From Asterias rubens (taxonomy: Eukaryota > Echinodermata > Asteroidea > Forcipulatida > Asteriidae): a stretch of DNA of 64,000 nt. Numbering within the stretch: the stretch's first letter is position 1; every line of letters begins with the position of its first letter. Location: the NCBI RefSeq assembly GCF_902459465.1, contig NC_047062.1:18545994-18609993 (forward strand). Reading direction: 5' to 3'. The translations under genes and the position numbers were made by a program. Below, one piece after another: positions 38,801 to 54,162 of the stretch. The notes beneath the pieces were generated by a model. It was not told where the DNA came from and did no database searches. It saw nothing but the letters and a program-made list of their open reading frames with translations.

Positions 38801-41800
38801 ACTCTAGAAAACATCAAAAATGTAGAACGTCTGAGAAGAGACTTAAAAGTAAGTCATTGATTTCAAATACTTATCACTAATTTGAAGGGAAAAAGTGTGT
38901 TCTTGATTCTTTATTTGAAGTACTTATAATGTATTCTGTTTTCTTATTGATTCTCAAATTTCAATTTGAATCTTTTGATGAACCCTTTTCTTTTCTTTTC
39001 CCGAATAAACAGACGGTTTGACCCCTTGCACAATGAGCAGTATGCTTAAATACACATGCTTTCCCGTCCTCTATTTTGGGAGTTAAATGTACACACAGGA
39101 ATTGGCACCCAAAATGGTCGACAAAGGAAGATAGGGGATGTGCATTGTGGGATGTGTCTCACTTTTATCTATTTATTTGATAATAACAGACTTTTGTGTG
39201 TAATGAAATTAAAACACTGATTATTAATTTGATATGTTGATATATCTTGCCTACAGGTTTGCCTGGGGGTGATTGATTCACTCTTAGTCAGCACAGAATT
39301 CTTTGGTTCTGTGTGTGAAGCTGTGGATGTAATCGCCTCTCCAGAGAATTCAACACTTCAGGTTAGGGTTGCTGCATTTCTTCCATTTATATTGTGTCAT
39401 GTCGTGGCCGAGGGGTCCAGTTCACTAGACCCAAGCTTTGTCTGGGCCAAACTTCATAGAGCCGCTTCAGCAGAAAGAAAATTGCTTAAAGACACTGGAC
39501 ACTATTGGTAGTTGTCAAAGACCAGTCTTCTCACTTTGTGTATCTCAACATATGCATAAAATAACAGACCTGTGAAAATTTGAGCTCAATTTGTCGTCAA
39601 AGTTGCGAGATAATAATGAAAGAAAAAAACACACCCTTGTCACATGAAGTTGTGTGCTTTCAGATGCTTGATTTCGAGACCTCAAATTCTTAATCTGAGG
39701 TCCCGAAATCATATTCGTGGAAAATTACTTCTTTCTCGAAAACTATCTTACTTCAGAGGGAGCTGTTCCTCACAATGTGTTAAACTACCAACAGCTCCCC
39801 ATTACCCGTCACCAAGTAAGGTTTTATGCTAATGTTTATTTTGAGTAATTACCAATAGTGTCCACTGCCTTTAAGCAGAAAAAAATGCTTAACGATTTTC
39901 TGCCCAGCAGAAATGAGCAGGCTAAACTTAAACAATGATGTTTTTTTATCCTTAATATCAATCCTGTACAATACTTTTAATATCAATGTTCCTCTTCATT
40001 TGTTGTCAACAGGAGCCACTTGAATCCTTTGTCAATAATGCAGACAGCACCTTTGGCTGTTTACACTGTAATGGTCATCTTGTAGTAGCTACAGATAAAT
40101 GGTGGAATCTTACTGGCCAAGAGAAGGTGCTGCTGGCGTCTTTCGTCGACACTTTACCCTCAGGAACTTCAAGTGATGTTCCGATCTATTTACCTCATGC
40201 AAGTCCAAAGGTAAAACCAAAATTAAAACCTTTGTAATGAAATTAAGTATTTACCGAGTTTTTTTGTGTGATCTAGAAAAGTATTTACATGTATAGCAAT
40301 GAGAGATGTTGGAGAAGTGTTTGATTGGACAACTTTGCACAGAACTATTTGTGTATTGAAACCTGTATTGATGCAGCCATTCACAATTACTGCAGGCTGC
40401 ATAGTTTGATCATTCAGTCAAACAATGTGGATGATATTGTATTGTTGAGCGGTTGAGGACTTTTTTTACAGAACTCAGAAAAGTATGATGAGTGTATACA
40501 GTGCTATAAACACACATTGGTGTGAGGGTTCAACCAAAATTATTCTTTATCCTTGATGAAATTTTAACAATCTACTAAATAAACTTCTTATTCAATTTAT
40601 TTCTCAAACCTAACTAGATTCCTCATCGTCTTCTGAGCATAAGTCTCCTCCCAGGCGTCGTTGTTAGTGTCCTCTGTTTGGCCACGCCCACTCTGGCTGA
40701 GGCGGAGACCTCATTGGTTGAAGCAGCTTGGCGGTCACATGTTGAGTCACTGCGGGCGTGTCAGAAGGCTGCAGTCGCTGGTCAATATGTACCAAAGAGT
40801 CTCGGAATAGATTCTGGGATTCTTGGGTGAGGAAATATCTAAAAATCTAATTTCAGTGGTCTCAAAGAGGGCACTAACGACTTATTTATTAATTTTAAAC
40901 AAAATTGTTGTAAATGCCAGATAAACTTGATGAAAGTGCTTAGATTAAAACTTTTTTTTCAGATATCTGTTTTATCATGGCATCATCATGCTATCTGTCT
41001 ACTTCTTGTTCTTTGTGTATTTTTACCATTGCATGTATGTGGGTGTCTGCAGTTTTAAATGTACATGTACAATGGCCATGAGGTGTGTTTTAAATGCATG
41101 CATAATTATATTTGCCTGTAATTGATAATTGTCAGATGCTGAGTGTCTGACGAAGGGTGCATGTGCTGGTAACCTCTCCCCTCTTTTCATGTTCATTTGT
41201 TACTGTTCACCACTGTTTTTATATTTTTAAATATTTGAAAGGCCAGATGCTGAAGATGTTGCTGGGGATGCATATGGTGGTAACCTCTCCCCTTTGAATT
41301 CATTTTGTCATTGGATCAATAATATCGGTGTTTTGTTCTCCTGTGTATTGATTAGTTTAGGTACTTTGGAATAGCCAAGGTCTGTAGTGTGTTTGAATTT
41401 TGCCCATTTCATTTCAATTGATAACTTCTCTTGTTTTAATTACTTTATTTTAAATGTTATGGTGCATTGTCTGCGTGCATGAAGTGTATTGCTGGTTAAT
41501 AACCAGCACTTTTATATTCTTCCTTTATACAAATGGTCCTCCATAGAAATCCTCTTCACTGATTACTGTTTATTTCAATTTATAGGATTGACCTTTTATT
41601 TTGTTTAAAAACAGACAGTAAATGAATGAGAGATTAAGAAGCTGGTAGCAGACATTCTGAGTAACTTTAATTGTTTGTATAATTCTTGGCATTAAACCTT
41701 GAATTGTACATATTAAAGTCTGCTGCCACCTACACATAGTGTCAGAAAAGTGTCAGAAACTCCAACAGTGTCCCAGCCTTCAAATGTGCTCTCCAAACCT

Positions 41801-44006
41801 ACCTTTTCCCCTCTTCATAGCTGGTTGTCTTGTCTGTGTTCTGACTTGTTCTCCTACTTCCTTCAGCGCCTTGTATCCTTTGGCATTTTGGTGCTTTACA
41901 AATACAGTTACTATTATTATTCATATCTGTATTTTCCTGTATCCTATTAGGTTTCTGATTGTAAATACTGACCAGCACAAGTGTCTGTCAAGCTGTCGAT
42001 TACCCATACAAGAAGGTAGTGCGGCAGACAGACGACCTTTGACACACACTCGCAGAAGACAGGTCTTGAACTCGTTCTACAGGAACACAGTAGGAACACT
42101 TTTCCCAGCATGCCATAGTCCACAGAGAAAAGGTGAGAGCAGAGCTGTGTATTGGACGAGTTGCGAAAAAGAGGGACCAGTTTTCTTCGGCTTTTCTAAA
42201 GAATCCCTCCCTTTTAAATTACTCTGTGAATGATCATTGTGTTATAGCCTATTGTCTTAATCGTGTCTGTCGATGTACAAAAGAACCCTGGTATTTTTAT
42301 TGATTGTAAACTTAATTCTGTGTATCATGTCAATTACAAAGTCAAGAAGACCAAAACGAATGGTTGGTTTGCAAGAGAATGAACAGTTTTGGGGTTCTTT
42401 TTACTGCAACAGTATCATACCTCTTTTTGAACACTGTACTGTTGTTTTTAATTCCATTTTTATTTACTGTTTTTGTTTAGTGAGGAAGCTAATAAGAACA
42501 CCATTATTCCCACTTACAGCTGTATCAAAGGTTAAAAACTGTTCTTCATAAGAAAAGAATGGTTAATGATTGTTTGTTTCTGTGTTTACACAATCACAAC
42601 CACTTCAGTTTAACTGCTGCCAACTCTTACTATTTACATGTTCCTCAGCGTCACATTAGACTACTTTGCATGTTCCCTGGAGCCGTGTTGAGATGACCAA
42701 GTAAGGCTTTGTTTCAAGAATCTCATCGGCCTACAACCGACTCCAGGGGATGTGTGATGTGTTTGTAACTTCTTCTATGTACATTTTCGTCTGAAGTGAT
42801 ATTTGTAGATGTCTGCTAGCTGATTTGCTTGATCTCTTCCCGTTTACATCATTCTTTATTGTTTCATGCTTACTTTGCTTCTCTGTCCTGATTATTGATG
42901 TGGATCTTCATTTCCATGTGTTTAAGACATTTGAATTATGATTTGCATTTTGTTGAATTATGAACATGTGTATATATATTTTTTATTTCTTTTTGTTTTA
43001 CGATTTATGATTCTCTTAAGTGTTTAAATATTAGCTTATTTAATGCTGTTTATGCTTTCTTATTTCTTATTTGATGATCACTGGTACTGTTAGTATCAGT
43101 TTACAGCTGTCAATAGATAGATAAATTAATTTAATAATAATAATAATTAATAATAATTGTGACTTCTTATATAGCGCACATGTCCGTCACCCAGTGACGC
43201 TCCTGGCGCTGTAGCATACAATATATGAAAACAATTTACATAAATTAGCTAATAAACTACCTTTATCAATTATTTATTCGGCTAACCTCATCGAGTGCAA
43301 TTCTCACAGACACAACAATAACTTATTTGCTATCTTTATTATCTTTCAAGATCCATCGGGAGACATTCCAGCCACGTTTACTCATATGGTGAAAGAGACG
43401 TATATGCACGCAAAAGACCATAAATGTTATGCCATCCATTCCGACATGTATCAACTGTTTGTACTTTGTTCAGTTGCTGTTCCAAACTATGCACTCAGGT
43501 AAAGTTGTTACTTTTAGTAGAATAATACATTGTCTGGTTTCCTTTTTTTAAATGTTGCTTTAAGAGGTTACAACACCAATTTCACCAGACTCTTTTTGGT
43601 ACATTTGCCTTGTGGGTAAAACTGTGTAAATTTACAAATAAGTGGTGTGTCGTGGCCAAGCTGTTCAGAGCACCAGACTCTAGCTTTGTTGTTTCTAATC
43701 AGCAGAGTGTGGTGTTGTATCTAGGTATATTTACCAAGAAGTCCTCGGCTGAATCACGATTGTGGCAGTTGTGTCCTTAAACAAGACACTTAGCCATTAT
43801 TGCCGCGCCCTTTGGATGGGGGTGTAAAGCCCTAGGTCTCGTGTGTTGTGTAATGCATGTAAAAGAGGTGGTTCTGGAGAGAAATATCAGTGCATTTTGT
43901 ATGTTTCTAATGAGTTCAATTTATCTTGTTCAGGTCGATTTCTACAGACTTGCTCACCACTCTCACTAAAGATAAAGTCTTCCTAGACAGAAGTAAGTCA
44001 AGCTAA
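35801..44006 (+). CDS. FUZ: FUZ, fuzzy planar cell polarity / CPLANE protein, ten exons
   Basis: FUZ works with Inturned and WDPCP in the CPLANE complex at the base of primary cilia, supporting intraflagellar transport, ciliogenesis and planar polarity. Exons: 35801-35896, 37125-37246, 37857-37941, 38780-38848, 39257-39361, 40013-40210, 40618-40826, 41951-42132, 43351-43498, 43934-44006. All phases agree; product 428 aa (human about 418). Conserved blocks include GGLPLFTRSKG, YGVQMFAQNHGVGLQS, VVWKVFHESVTLVL, FIGLDTLENIKNVERLRRDL and IYLPHASPK, which match FUZ longin-type segments in order. MKMDD offers Met1 or Met3 as start; the first was used. The final exon is short and ends SKSS. Introns carry SINEs, a TTAA MITE and a large foldback. 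No sign of frameshift. Confidence 0.93.
36011..36155 (-). repeat. tRNA-derived repeat in FUZ intron 1
   Basis: On the minus strand, 36151-36081 reads as a tRNA-like head: A box TAGCTCAGTTGGTAGAGC and B box GGTTCGAATCC, with a mostly paired acceptor stem. The anticodon loop lacks U33 and its stem is imperfect, so a SINE head is more likely than a working tRNA. The adjoining body (36011-36080) recurs at 36471-36547. Confidence 0.6.
36190..36214. repeat. Poly-G run of 25
   Basis: Twenty-five consecutive G in FUZ intron 1, followed by TGCGCTGGGGGGAGGGG. Length may be affected by sequencing error. Confidence 0.85.
36354..36412. repeat. Perfect 26-bp stem hairpin in FUZ intron 1
   Basis: Bases 36354-36379 and 36387-36412 are exact reverse complements separated by seven bases (CCACTGA). 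The stem is GC-rich in its inner half (GCGGCAGGCAGCACG). It lies in the sense orientation of FUZ pre-mRNA. Confidence 0.9.
36471..36547. repeat. Partial second copy of the 36011-36080 repeat body
   Basis: Shares AATATAAACCACAAGGGAAA, ACTTACTGGGTAAATTTTG and AATGATTTTTGGGGT with 36011-36065 in the same orientation. The tRNA-like head is missing. Confidence 0.75.
37729..37818 (-). repeat. tRNA-like sequence in FUZ intron 2
   Basis: The minus strand shows a possible A box (TGGTCCAGTGGTTAGACTG) and a B box (GGGTTCGAATCC) with a long spacer, but the ends do not form a seven-base acceptor stem. Most likely a SINE head or pseudo-tRNA. Confidence 0.45.
38010..38383. mobile_element. Foldback element with histone-type stem-loops, FUZ intron 3
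   Basis: The ~374-bp unit is a nested palindrome. The left end (GATAATCTCTC..GGGGTGGTTCTGAAAAGAAC) is the complement of the right end (GGTTCTTTTCAGAACC at 38344-38359, then ACCCC..AGAGATTATC). Inner arms carry GATCAG..ATGCTCTGATC against GATCAGAGCATACTGAT, and the core has repeated GACTCGTCCTAA words in both orientations. No ORF. A half-element lies in NXF1 intron 6. Confidence 0.75.
38481..38752 (+). repeat. 5'-truncated tRNA-derived SINE, FUZ intron 3
   Basis: Begins at a B-box-like GTGGGTTTGAGTC and ends AATGCGCTATATAAGAATGAG with an ATT tail, matching the 3' part of the 44566 copy and the tail motif at 5070. Confidence 0.65.
39486..39874 (-). mobile_element. TTAA-flanked MITE, copy 4 (FUZ intron 5)
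   Basis: TTAA is intact on both sides. Ends are AGACACTGGACACTATTGG and its complement CCAATAGTGTCCACTGCCT. The interior is in reverse orientation relative to copies 1-3. Confidence 0.88.
43647..43875 (+). repeat. Degenerate tRNA-derived SINE, FUZ intron 9
   Basis: Begins GTGTCGTGGCCAAGCTG and shares the AATCAGCAGAGTGTGG, TGTGTCCTTAAACAAGACAC and TGTTGTGTAATGCATGTAAAAG blocks with the 4691-5108 copy. The B box is disrupted by an insertion. Confidence 0.7.
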
Positions 44007-46776
44007 AAGTGAGACACGAAAACAAGACGTTTAAGACGATTAAGATGAGCAAACTCTCAGCAGGCCGAGGAATTGGCATGATGGGAGAACATGTCTTTCA
44101 AAAGTATTGTGAGAACTTCTTTGATGGATAAACAAAAAGCAGCTGATGCTGAGGAGATGAAGTTGTAGCCTTTTGACCGACAGTCTTCCTCAAGTTTGCA
44201 TGACCCTGAAAAGAAATCCCTGCTTGAGTGTGTGAGGGAAACCTTTTACCGGCACGGGGCAAGGAATGGTGATCAAGATAAGAACATGTGACAAATAATG
44301 TAAGTTTTGACTCTACACTGTTGAATGAAGCATCATTTAGTCGCCACCTTTCGATTCTTTATTGTGAAAAAACTCCACAGATATCATGGGTTTGTACAGC
44401 AGATGTCTGAAAGGCTAGATCTTTTAAGCTACTTGCCAAGAACACTGTTTACTGATGCTGTTCAGGTCAAGTTAAAAAGATACCTCTTTAGTAAGATTCA
44501 AATACATGACTTTTCTCATTCTAAGGTAGATTTCTTAAACATGAATGACTCGCGGACTTTTTAGGGTGTCATGGCCGAGTGGTTAAGAGCATTGAATTTC
44601 AAGTTCTGGTGGTTTAAGTCACATCGGAGTGTGGGTTTGAATTCCGGTCATGGCACTTGTATCCTTGAGCAAGATGCTTTACTATATTTGCTTCTCTTCC
44701 CAGATGTGGGTATAAACAGGTATCTGCGAAGTTAGAGAGGTTGATATTGTGTATGAAAAAAATCACTAGTGCCATACGGCCGCTCAGGGCTGTATACTCT
44801 CCAGGGAGCTGAGAAAGGTTAAATGAATGTTATTGGACCAATGCCCAGGGCACTAAAGCCATAAGAACTAGTGTATTTATATTGTTATTATGTTATTAGT
44901 ACTCTATTCCCTGCTCCAAAGCTGTGCTTTCTGAGTTGGGATCTGAAAAACTATTTATTAATGTACTGGTTTTTATATTTGCAACTTAATGAATACAGAC
45001 AAAGGTAGGAACAGTAAGTTGAGTCAGTGGAATTCTTATGAGGAGTGTTCCAAGGAATTTTGTATGGAAAAGTATATGGAAGGATGTTACAGTACAGATT
45101 CATAGGAAAGAATAAGATATGTTTTTATACAGGGATGTAAAATTACCAATGCGTTTGTGGATAATGTCAATAAATTAACTGAGATTTTCAGAGCTATAAC
45201 ATCTTCAAAACAATAGAGAATAACAAGGAGTTCAAAGCAAGTTCTCGTGGTACTGTTGGTGGCACCTGCCTTGGCAGGAAATAAAAAGCATTGTATGAGA
45301 CTAGCGCCAACAAGATTTCGAGGGGAGTATTGGCAGAAGTCATTGTTACAAATACGTACCTTTAATCTGCAAGTCTAATACAAACCTTTGGCTCATAAAG
45401 GCCTACCAGTTTTCGATAGCCTCGTTCAAGCGACCATTCAGATGTTGCTTGTCATTGAAAATAATAGGGCGATGCATAATTCTAGTTTATCTCTATGCAG
45501 TTTGACAGTGTGTCTGTAGACATTATTGTTATCATCGCTCCTCCTGAAAAGTTATGGAAGAGCGCCGGCTGCGTTTATATAGAATATTGTGAGTGATTTT
45601 GCGCCTACTGTGTATAAAGTGTAAAGGATAAGACAAGATAATGACAGCATTTTTGTGTGTCATATTTCCCATACACAATCAAGATAGTGTAAAGTAATGT
45701 TGAACGTTACAACCGAATAAATAAAATTCTGAAATGTATAACTGTATAATTTGCATCATCATACTTGTTTGCGAGAAGAATATCATTTCACGCAGAAACG
45801 ATTCACGTTTCGCTCAAGTATTTTTGTCCACGATGGTAGCTATAGCTACTGCTTTACGACTTTTGCTTACAATCAAATAAGAACTGAGACCACTTTGACT
45901 ATTTTAAGCTGTATCTATTAAGTCGGTTTAAAGCAATCGCACAACATCAGTAAACAGTATTGGCCAAAGGCCCATACTTCGTGTATCACAGCTTACATTA
46001 AATTAAATAAAATTAAATGAAAATTAGGCTCAATCGGTCATCGGAGTCAGGAGAAAATAACGGAAAACCCACCCTTGTTTCCGCACGTTTCGCCGTGTCA
46101 TTACATGTGTTTAAAATAAATCCGTTATTCTCGATATCGAGAATTGATAATTGTTTCAATGTTTTCTCAAAAAGTAAAGCATTTCATGAAATAATATTTC
46201 AAGGGAAGTCTTTCACCATTACCTTCTGTAAACCCTGTAAGTTATTTGTAAATCTGTGAACTTTTAATTTTGGTTCTGTTCAGAAAGTGTCCAATGGCTT
46301 TAAGACAATGGATAATTACCAAAATTGAACCATTTTACCTTTGTCGGAGTCACAAGAGGAAAACTGGTATAAATATTTACAGTGTCCAACTGTGAACGAC
46401 TCAAAGAAATTGTGCAAAGCGAAACATTGTTGTCTTCAATATAGATTTTAATCAAATGGGTTACTTCAGACGAAGAAATTTTCACGAATCTGCATTTTTC
46501 CTTTTTTATATTAAGTATAGGCTACAGGCTTCCGGATAAAAAGTACACAAAGTTGATTTGAGGGCAGTATGATCCATATCTAAGGACAGTTACACTTTTT
46601 ACTGGAACTGTTTAAAAAGAAAAAGCGCCGACATCATGTTGAGATAATGTGACACATAATGATAGGATTACATTTCAGTTAATGCATTTAAGTAAGTATT
46701 AAGTGTAAATCGCTGGTAACTGCTTGGGTCCATACGGTGTTGAAAACCACTCCGAGTTGTTCAACGATGTGATGAC
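44007..46776. other. Intergenic region between FUZ and protease A
   Basis: FUZ 3'UTR of unknown extent, a SINE at 44566-44902, then from about 45487 sequence paralogous to 52697 onward, i.e. the 3' flank of protease A duplicated downstream of protease B. No separate gene recognised. Confidence 0.5.
44566..44902 (+). repeat. tRNA-derived SINE downstream of FUZ
   Basis: Head GTGTCATGGCCGAGTGGTTAA (A box) and GTGGGTTTGAATTCC (B box), body with CTGTATACTCTCCAGGGAGC, and an A/T-rich trinucleotide-like tail. It differs from the 4691 copy in the body but matches the 38481 copy. Confidence 0.75.
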
Positions 46777-51155
<4,379 letters not shown>

Positions 51156-51225
51156 CGTAGATATTTGACAGTACCACCGGGTGAAGACTAATTACCGTCA
51201 AGTGGTTTCTCATTTAAGGACTCGG

Positions 51226-51234
51226 TATTTTATA
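51226..51234 (-). promoter_or_regulatory. TATA box of protease A
   Basis: TATAAAATA on the minus strand, 71 bases upstream of the ATG, preceded by a GATGCAGAAAATGC segment. The same arrangement is conserved upstream of copy B. Confidence 0.7.
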
Positions 51235-52696
51235 GCATTTTCTGCATCGCATGTTCAAAATGCAGCTGTTCCTTTCTGTGATAATCGCCTTGAAATCAAT
51301 GACTTTATCTAACTAGACAAAGGTTCCTCACAATGACCTGTCATAACAACACGATGTTATCAGAAAAAGACCCTTTATTTTCCTAAGTTTTACTTTCGCT
51401 TTGAAAAAATTCGCAAGATGGAAAACATTTTGAAAATAAGCTTCAAACGGGGTTAACCCCGGTGCGTTTCTGGCCGGGCTAAGGTTCAAATTGCTTTTCT
51501 CGAAATCTCGACTCTTAATTAACAACCACCTCTCCGGTAAAAGTCTTGGTGGCGCTCTATATTACGAATCCTATAATTTGGACTCCCCAATAGAATTGAG
51601 CTTACTAGAAATAACTAAAATACGACCCAACCTGTTCTCTGGTATCCCTAAATAATTATTGCAAATATCATCTTGCACAGGTTTATTATATTAGCTTGCA
51701 GCTAAAAGGCCCCATATACACAATACAATTGGCCCATCACTGATAGCTGTTTTTAAAACCCATAATGTACATGATGAATTGACATAACATATAAACCTAT
51801 GTCGTTTTCACTAAAACTGTAACCATTTTGGAGCACCAAGTATTAATGTAACTTCGCTGAAGTTTGATTTGTCAGAAGCTACAAAACAAAGAAGAATATT
51901 TTGTGACATTGCACCCAAAACAAACACATTTGTTGTGTAAAAGTTGTGCGTGCTTGTACCAACTGTTTTCTTTGGACATCGGTTTTGTTGATAATCATTA
52001 GGCAAGGACTATTATCTTTGGCGATGACAGATGGCACCACGTACACGCGCATTCTACGAGGAGGCTTGAACAGCAGATAAAGTGAACAAACATCGACTGC
52101 TTCGAGTATGGTATATAAATGACTCCTTCGAGTCATATGACACCTGAGCCCCTTTTCCCCGAGAGCGGAGTATAAGTGGTTTATTTAAAATGTTCAAACT
52201 TCGCAGCCAAAATTATTTTTAAAATAACACCGGTGGTGTCGACGGGCCTTTGGAGTCTTCGTATTATACAATTGAGTAGAGGATAACACTTTAAATTGTG
52301 CACTGTTTGCACAAAAATGTGCACCGTATGCTATGGGAGTATATTTAGTTCGGTGTATCCCCTTAAAGGTGTTTTGACAAGAGTATGCGATACAGAGAGG
52401 TTAACTTCATAGAGGGCAGTAGTCCGAACGGTATTTTATTTGATTTATATGAAGACATACATTTCAATTGTATACATTTTTTTGGCAATTTTGTATTTTT
52501 AATTTTCAAGGAAAAAATGGCACCATGATTGTTTAAATTTCACGCGAAAAATATACAACTTGTGCTGCATAGCTTTGAAAGAATTTGGCTCTATATTTTG
52601 GTTAAGGCAAACAAAGGAAAGAGAGGTTTAGGTCACAATTTGATGTTATCTCTGGCCGAGTTTTGAAAGTTGTTTTTCTCCTGACGTATCAACATT

Positions 52697-54162
52697 TATC
52701 TCTATTCAGTTTGACGATGTGTTTGTAGATTATTGTGATTGTCGCTCATCCTTAAAGACCTGCTTGAACGAAAATGTCAAGTCGTGAACTTTGCTGAATT
52801 CCACTTAAAATGTTTTCGATGAATAAGGAAATCGAGTCATATGATTATAAATAGGTTTCAATTGTGTAAAAAAAACAATCATTTTGTATGCCCTTATCCA
52901 CAGCTTTTCTGCGAGATTTGCGAAAAGCCCTGTTATACGTAATCACTCTCAAAACGTCATAAGTAGATAAAGCCGCTTTGTTGCAGCGTGGATTTATGTG
53001 TAACTAAGCAAACTCCCACAAATGACGTCAGCGGCATTGTCCTTTGACGCCCGCTCTCAACGGCAGAAGTGTTTTTAGTTTTTCAAAAAACCTTTAGGTA
53101 GGGGCCTGATTTTTTAACCGATAATTACGAAAAGTTCAGAAGTGTACACATATCAAAATTACATTAAAATGGTGAACAAGTGCATTATAACCAAGTAAAA
53201 ATACCATTTCTGTTGAAAACATTCCGCTCAGGTAGCTGTTTAAAACTTATGGAATAGCGCCAGCTGCGTTTATGTAGAACACTTTTGTGATTTTGCGCTT
53301 ACAGTGTAAAGTGTAAAGATAAGACAAAATTATGACAATTATTAATCATCAAGTTATGGATTGAAAGTAATAGCCATACAAGTTAAATGCATAAATTTGT
53401 TGTGATCCTTTTTTAGATTAAAATTTATAACTGTCAGATATTCCTCAACGTTTTACTCGTTTGCGAGAGTTCGAGTAAACGTTCCGCACAGAATATTGAT
53501 TCATGTTTTTCTTAAGTATTTTTGTTCACGAGTAATTACCTCATTTAAATTTTACAACCAAGAAATGAGGAAAGACCAATTTGACTAGTTTAAGACTTAG
53601 AATAACTTGTGTTTTCTCAAGCATTACCTAAATTTAATCATTTCACCTTTGTCGGGGTCAGAAAGGTGGGGGAAACTGGTATCCTTACACATGCACATAA
53701 TAAGCAGAGACGTTATGGATACACAGATTTTGTTTCCAAAGATGTTGGTTATACCGTGTGTTCTGATTATAGACTGTGTCCAATTTGGATTTGTAAACGA
53801 CTCAATGAAATAATGCAAGGCAAACATTCTGTCTTTTATATAGATTTTAATCAACTGGGAACAGAAATTCCTGATCAATGTTTTTTTAACATAATAGGCT
53901 TCCGGATCTAAAAGTACACAATTTCGTTTGAGGGCAGCATCACCCTTATCTAAAGTAAGTCTTTTTTGTTTACTGGTACAGTTTTTGAAAGGGCTCTTTG
54001 TAAGTGTATACGTGCTGATATTTATTGTATGTGACACACTTAAAACAATAAATGATTATTTAATTTAAGTCAATTCATCTTAGTAAGTGTAAATCGTTGC
54101 TTACTGCTCTGGTCCATATTCGGTGTTGAAAACCACTCCGAGTTGTTCAACGATGTGATGAC
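52697..54162. repeat. Segmental duplication of the protease A 3' flank
   Basis: Blocks such as TATCTCTATTCAGTTTGAC, GCGCCAGCTGCGTTTATGTAGA and AAGTGTAAAGATAAGACAA recur in the same order as at 45487-45640. With the genes themselves they define a direct tandem duplication with a period of about 7.2-8.4 kb. Confidence 0.75.

Larger units (their letters stand above)
51156..54162. other. Intergenic region between protease A promoter and protease B 3' end
   Basis: Bases 51156 to about 51420 are the A promoter region, alignable with the B upstream region. Bases 52697-54162 are paralogous to 45487-46776. No gene recognised in the middle part. Confidence 0.55.

Noticed and set aside
41739-42233. 164-aa ORF as a separate gene
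   Set aside because: Only 41951-42132 is coding, as FUZ exon 8; the rest is intron read-through.
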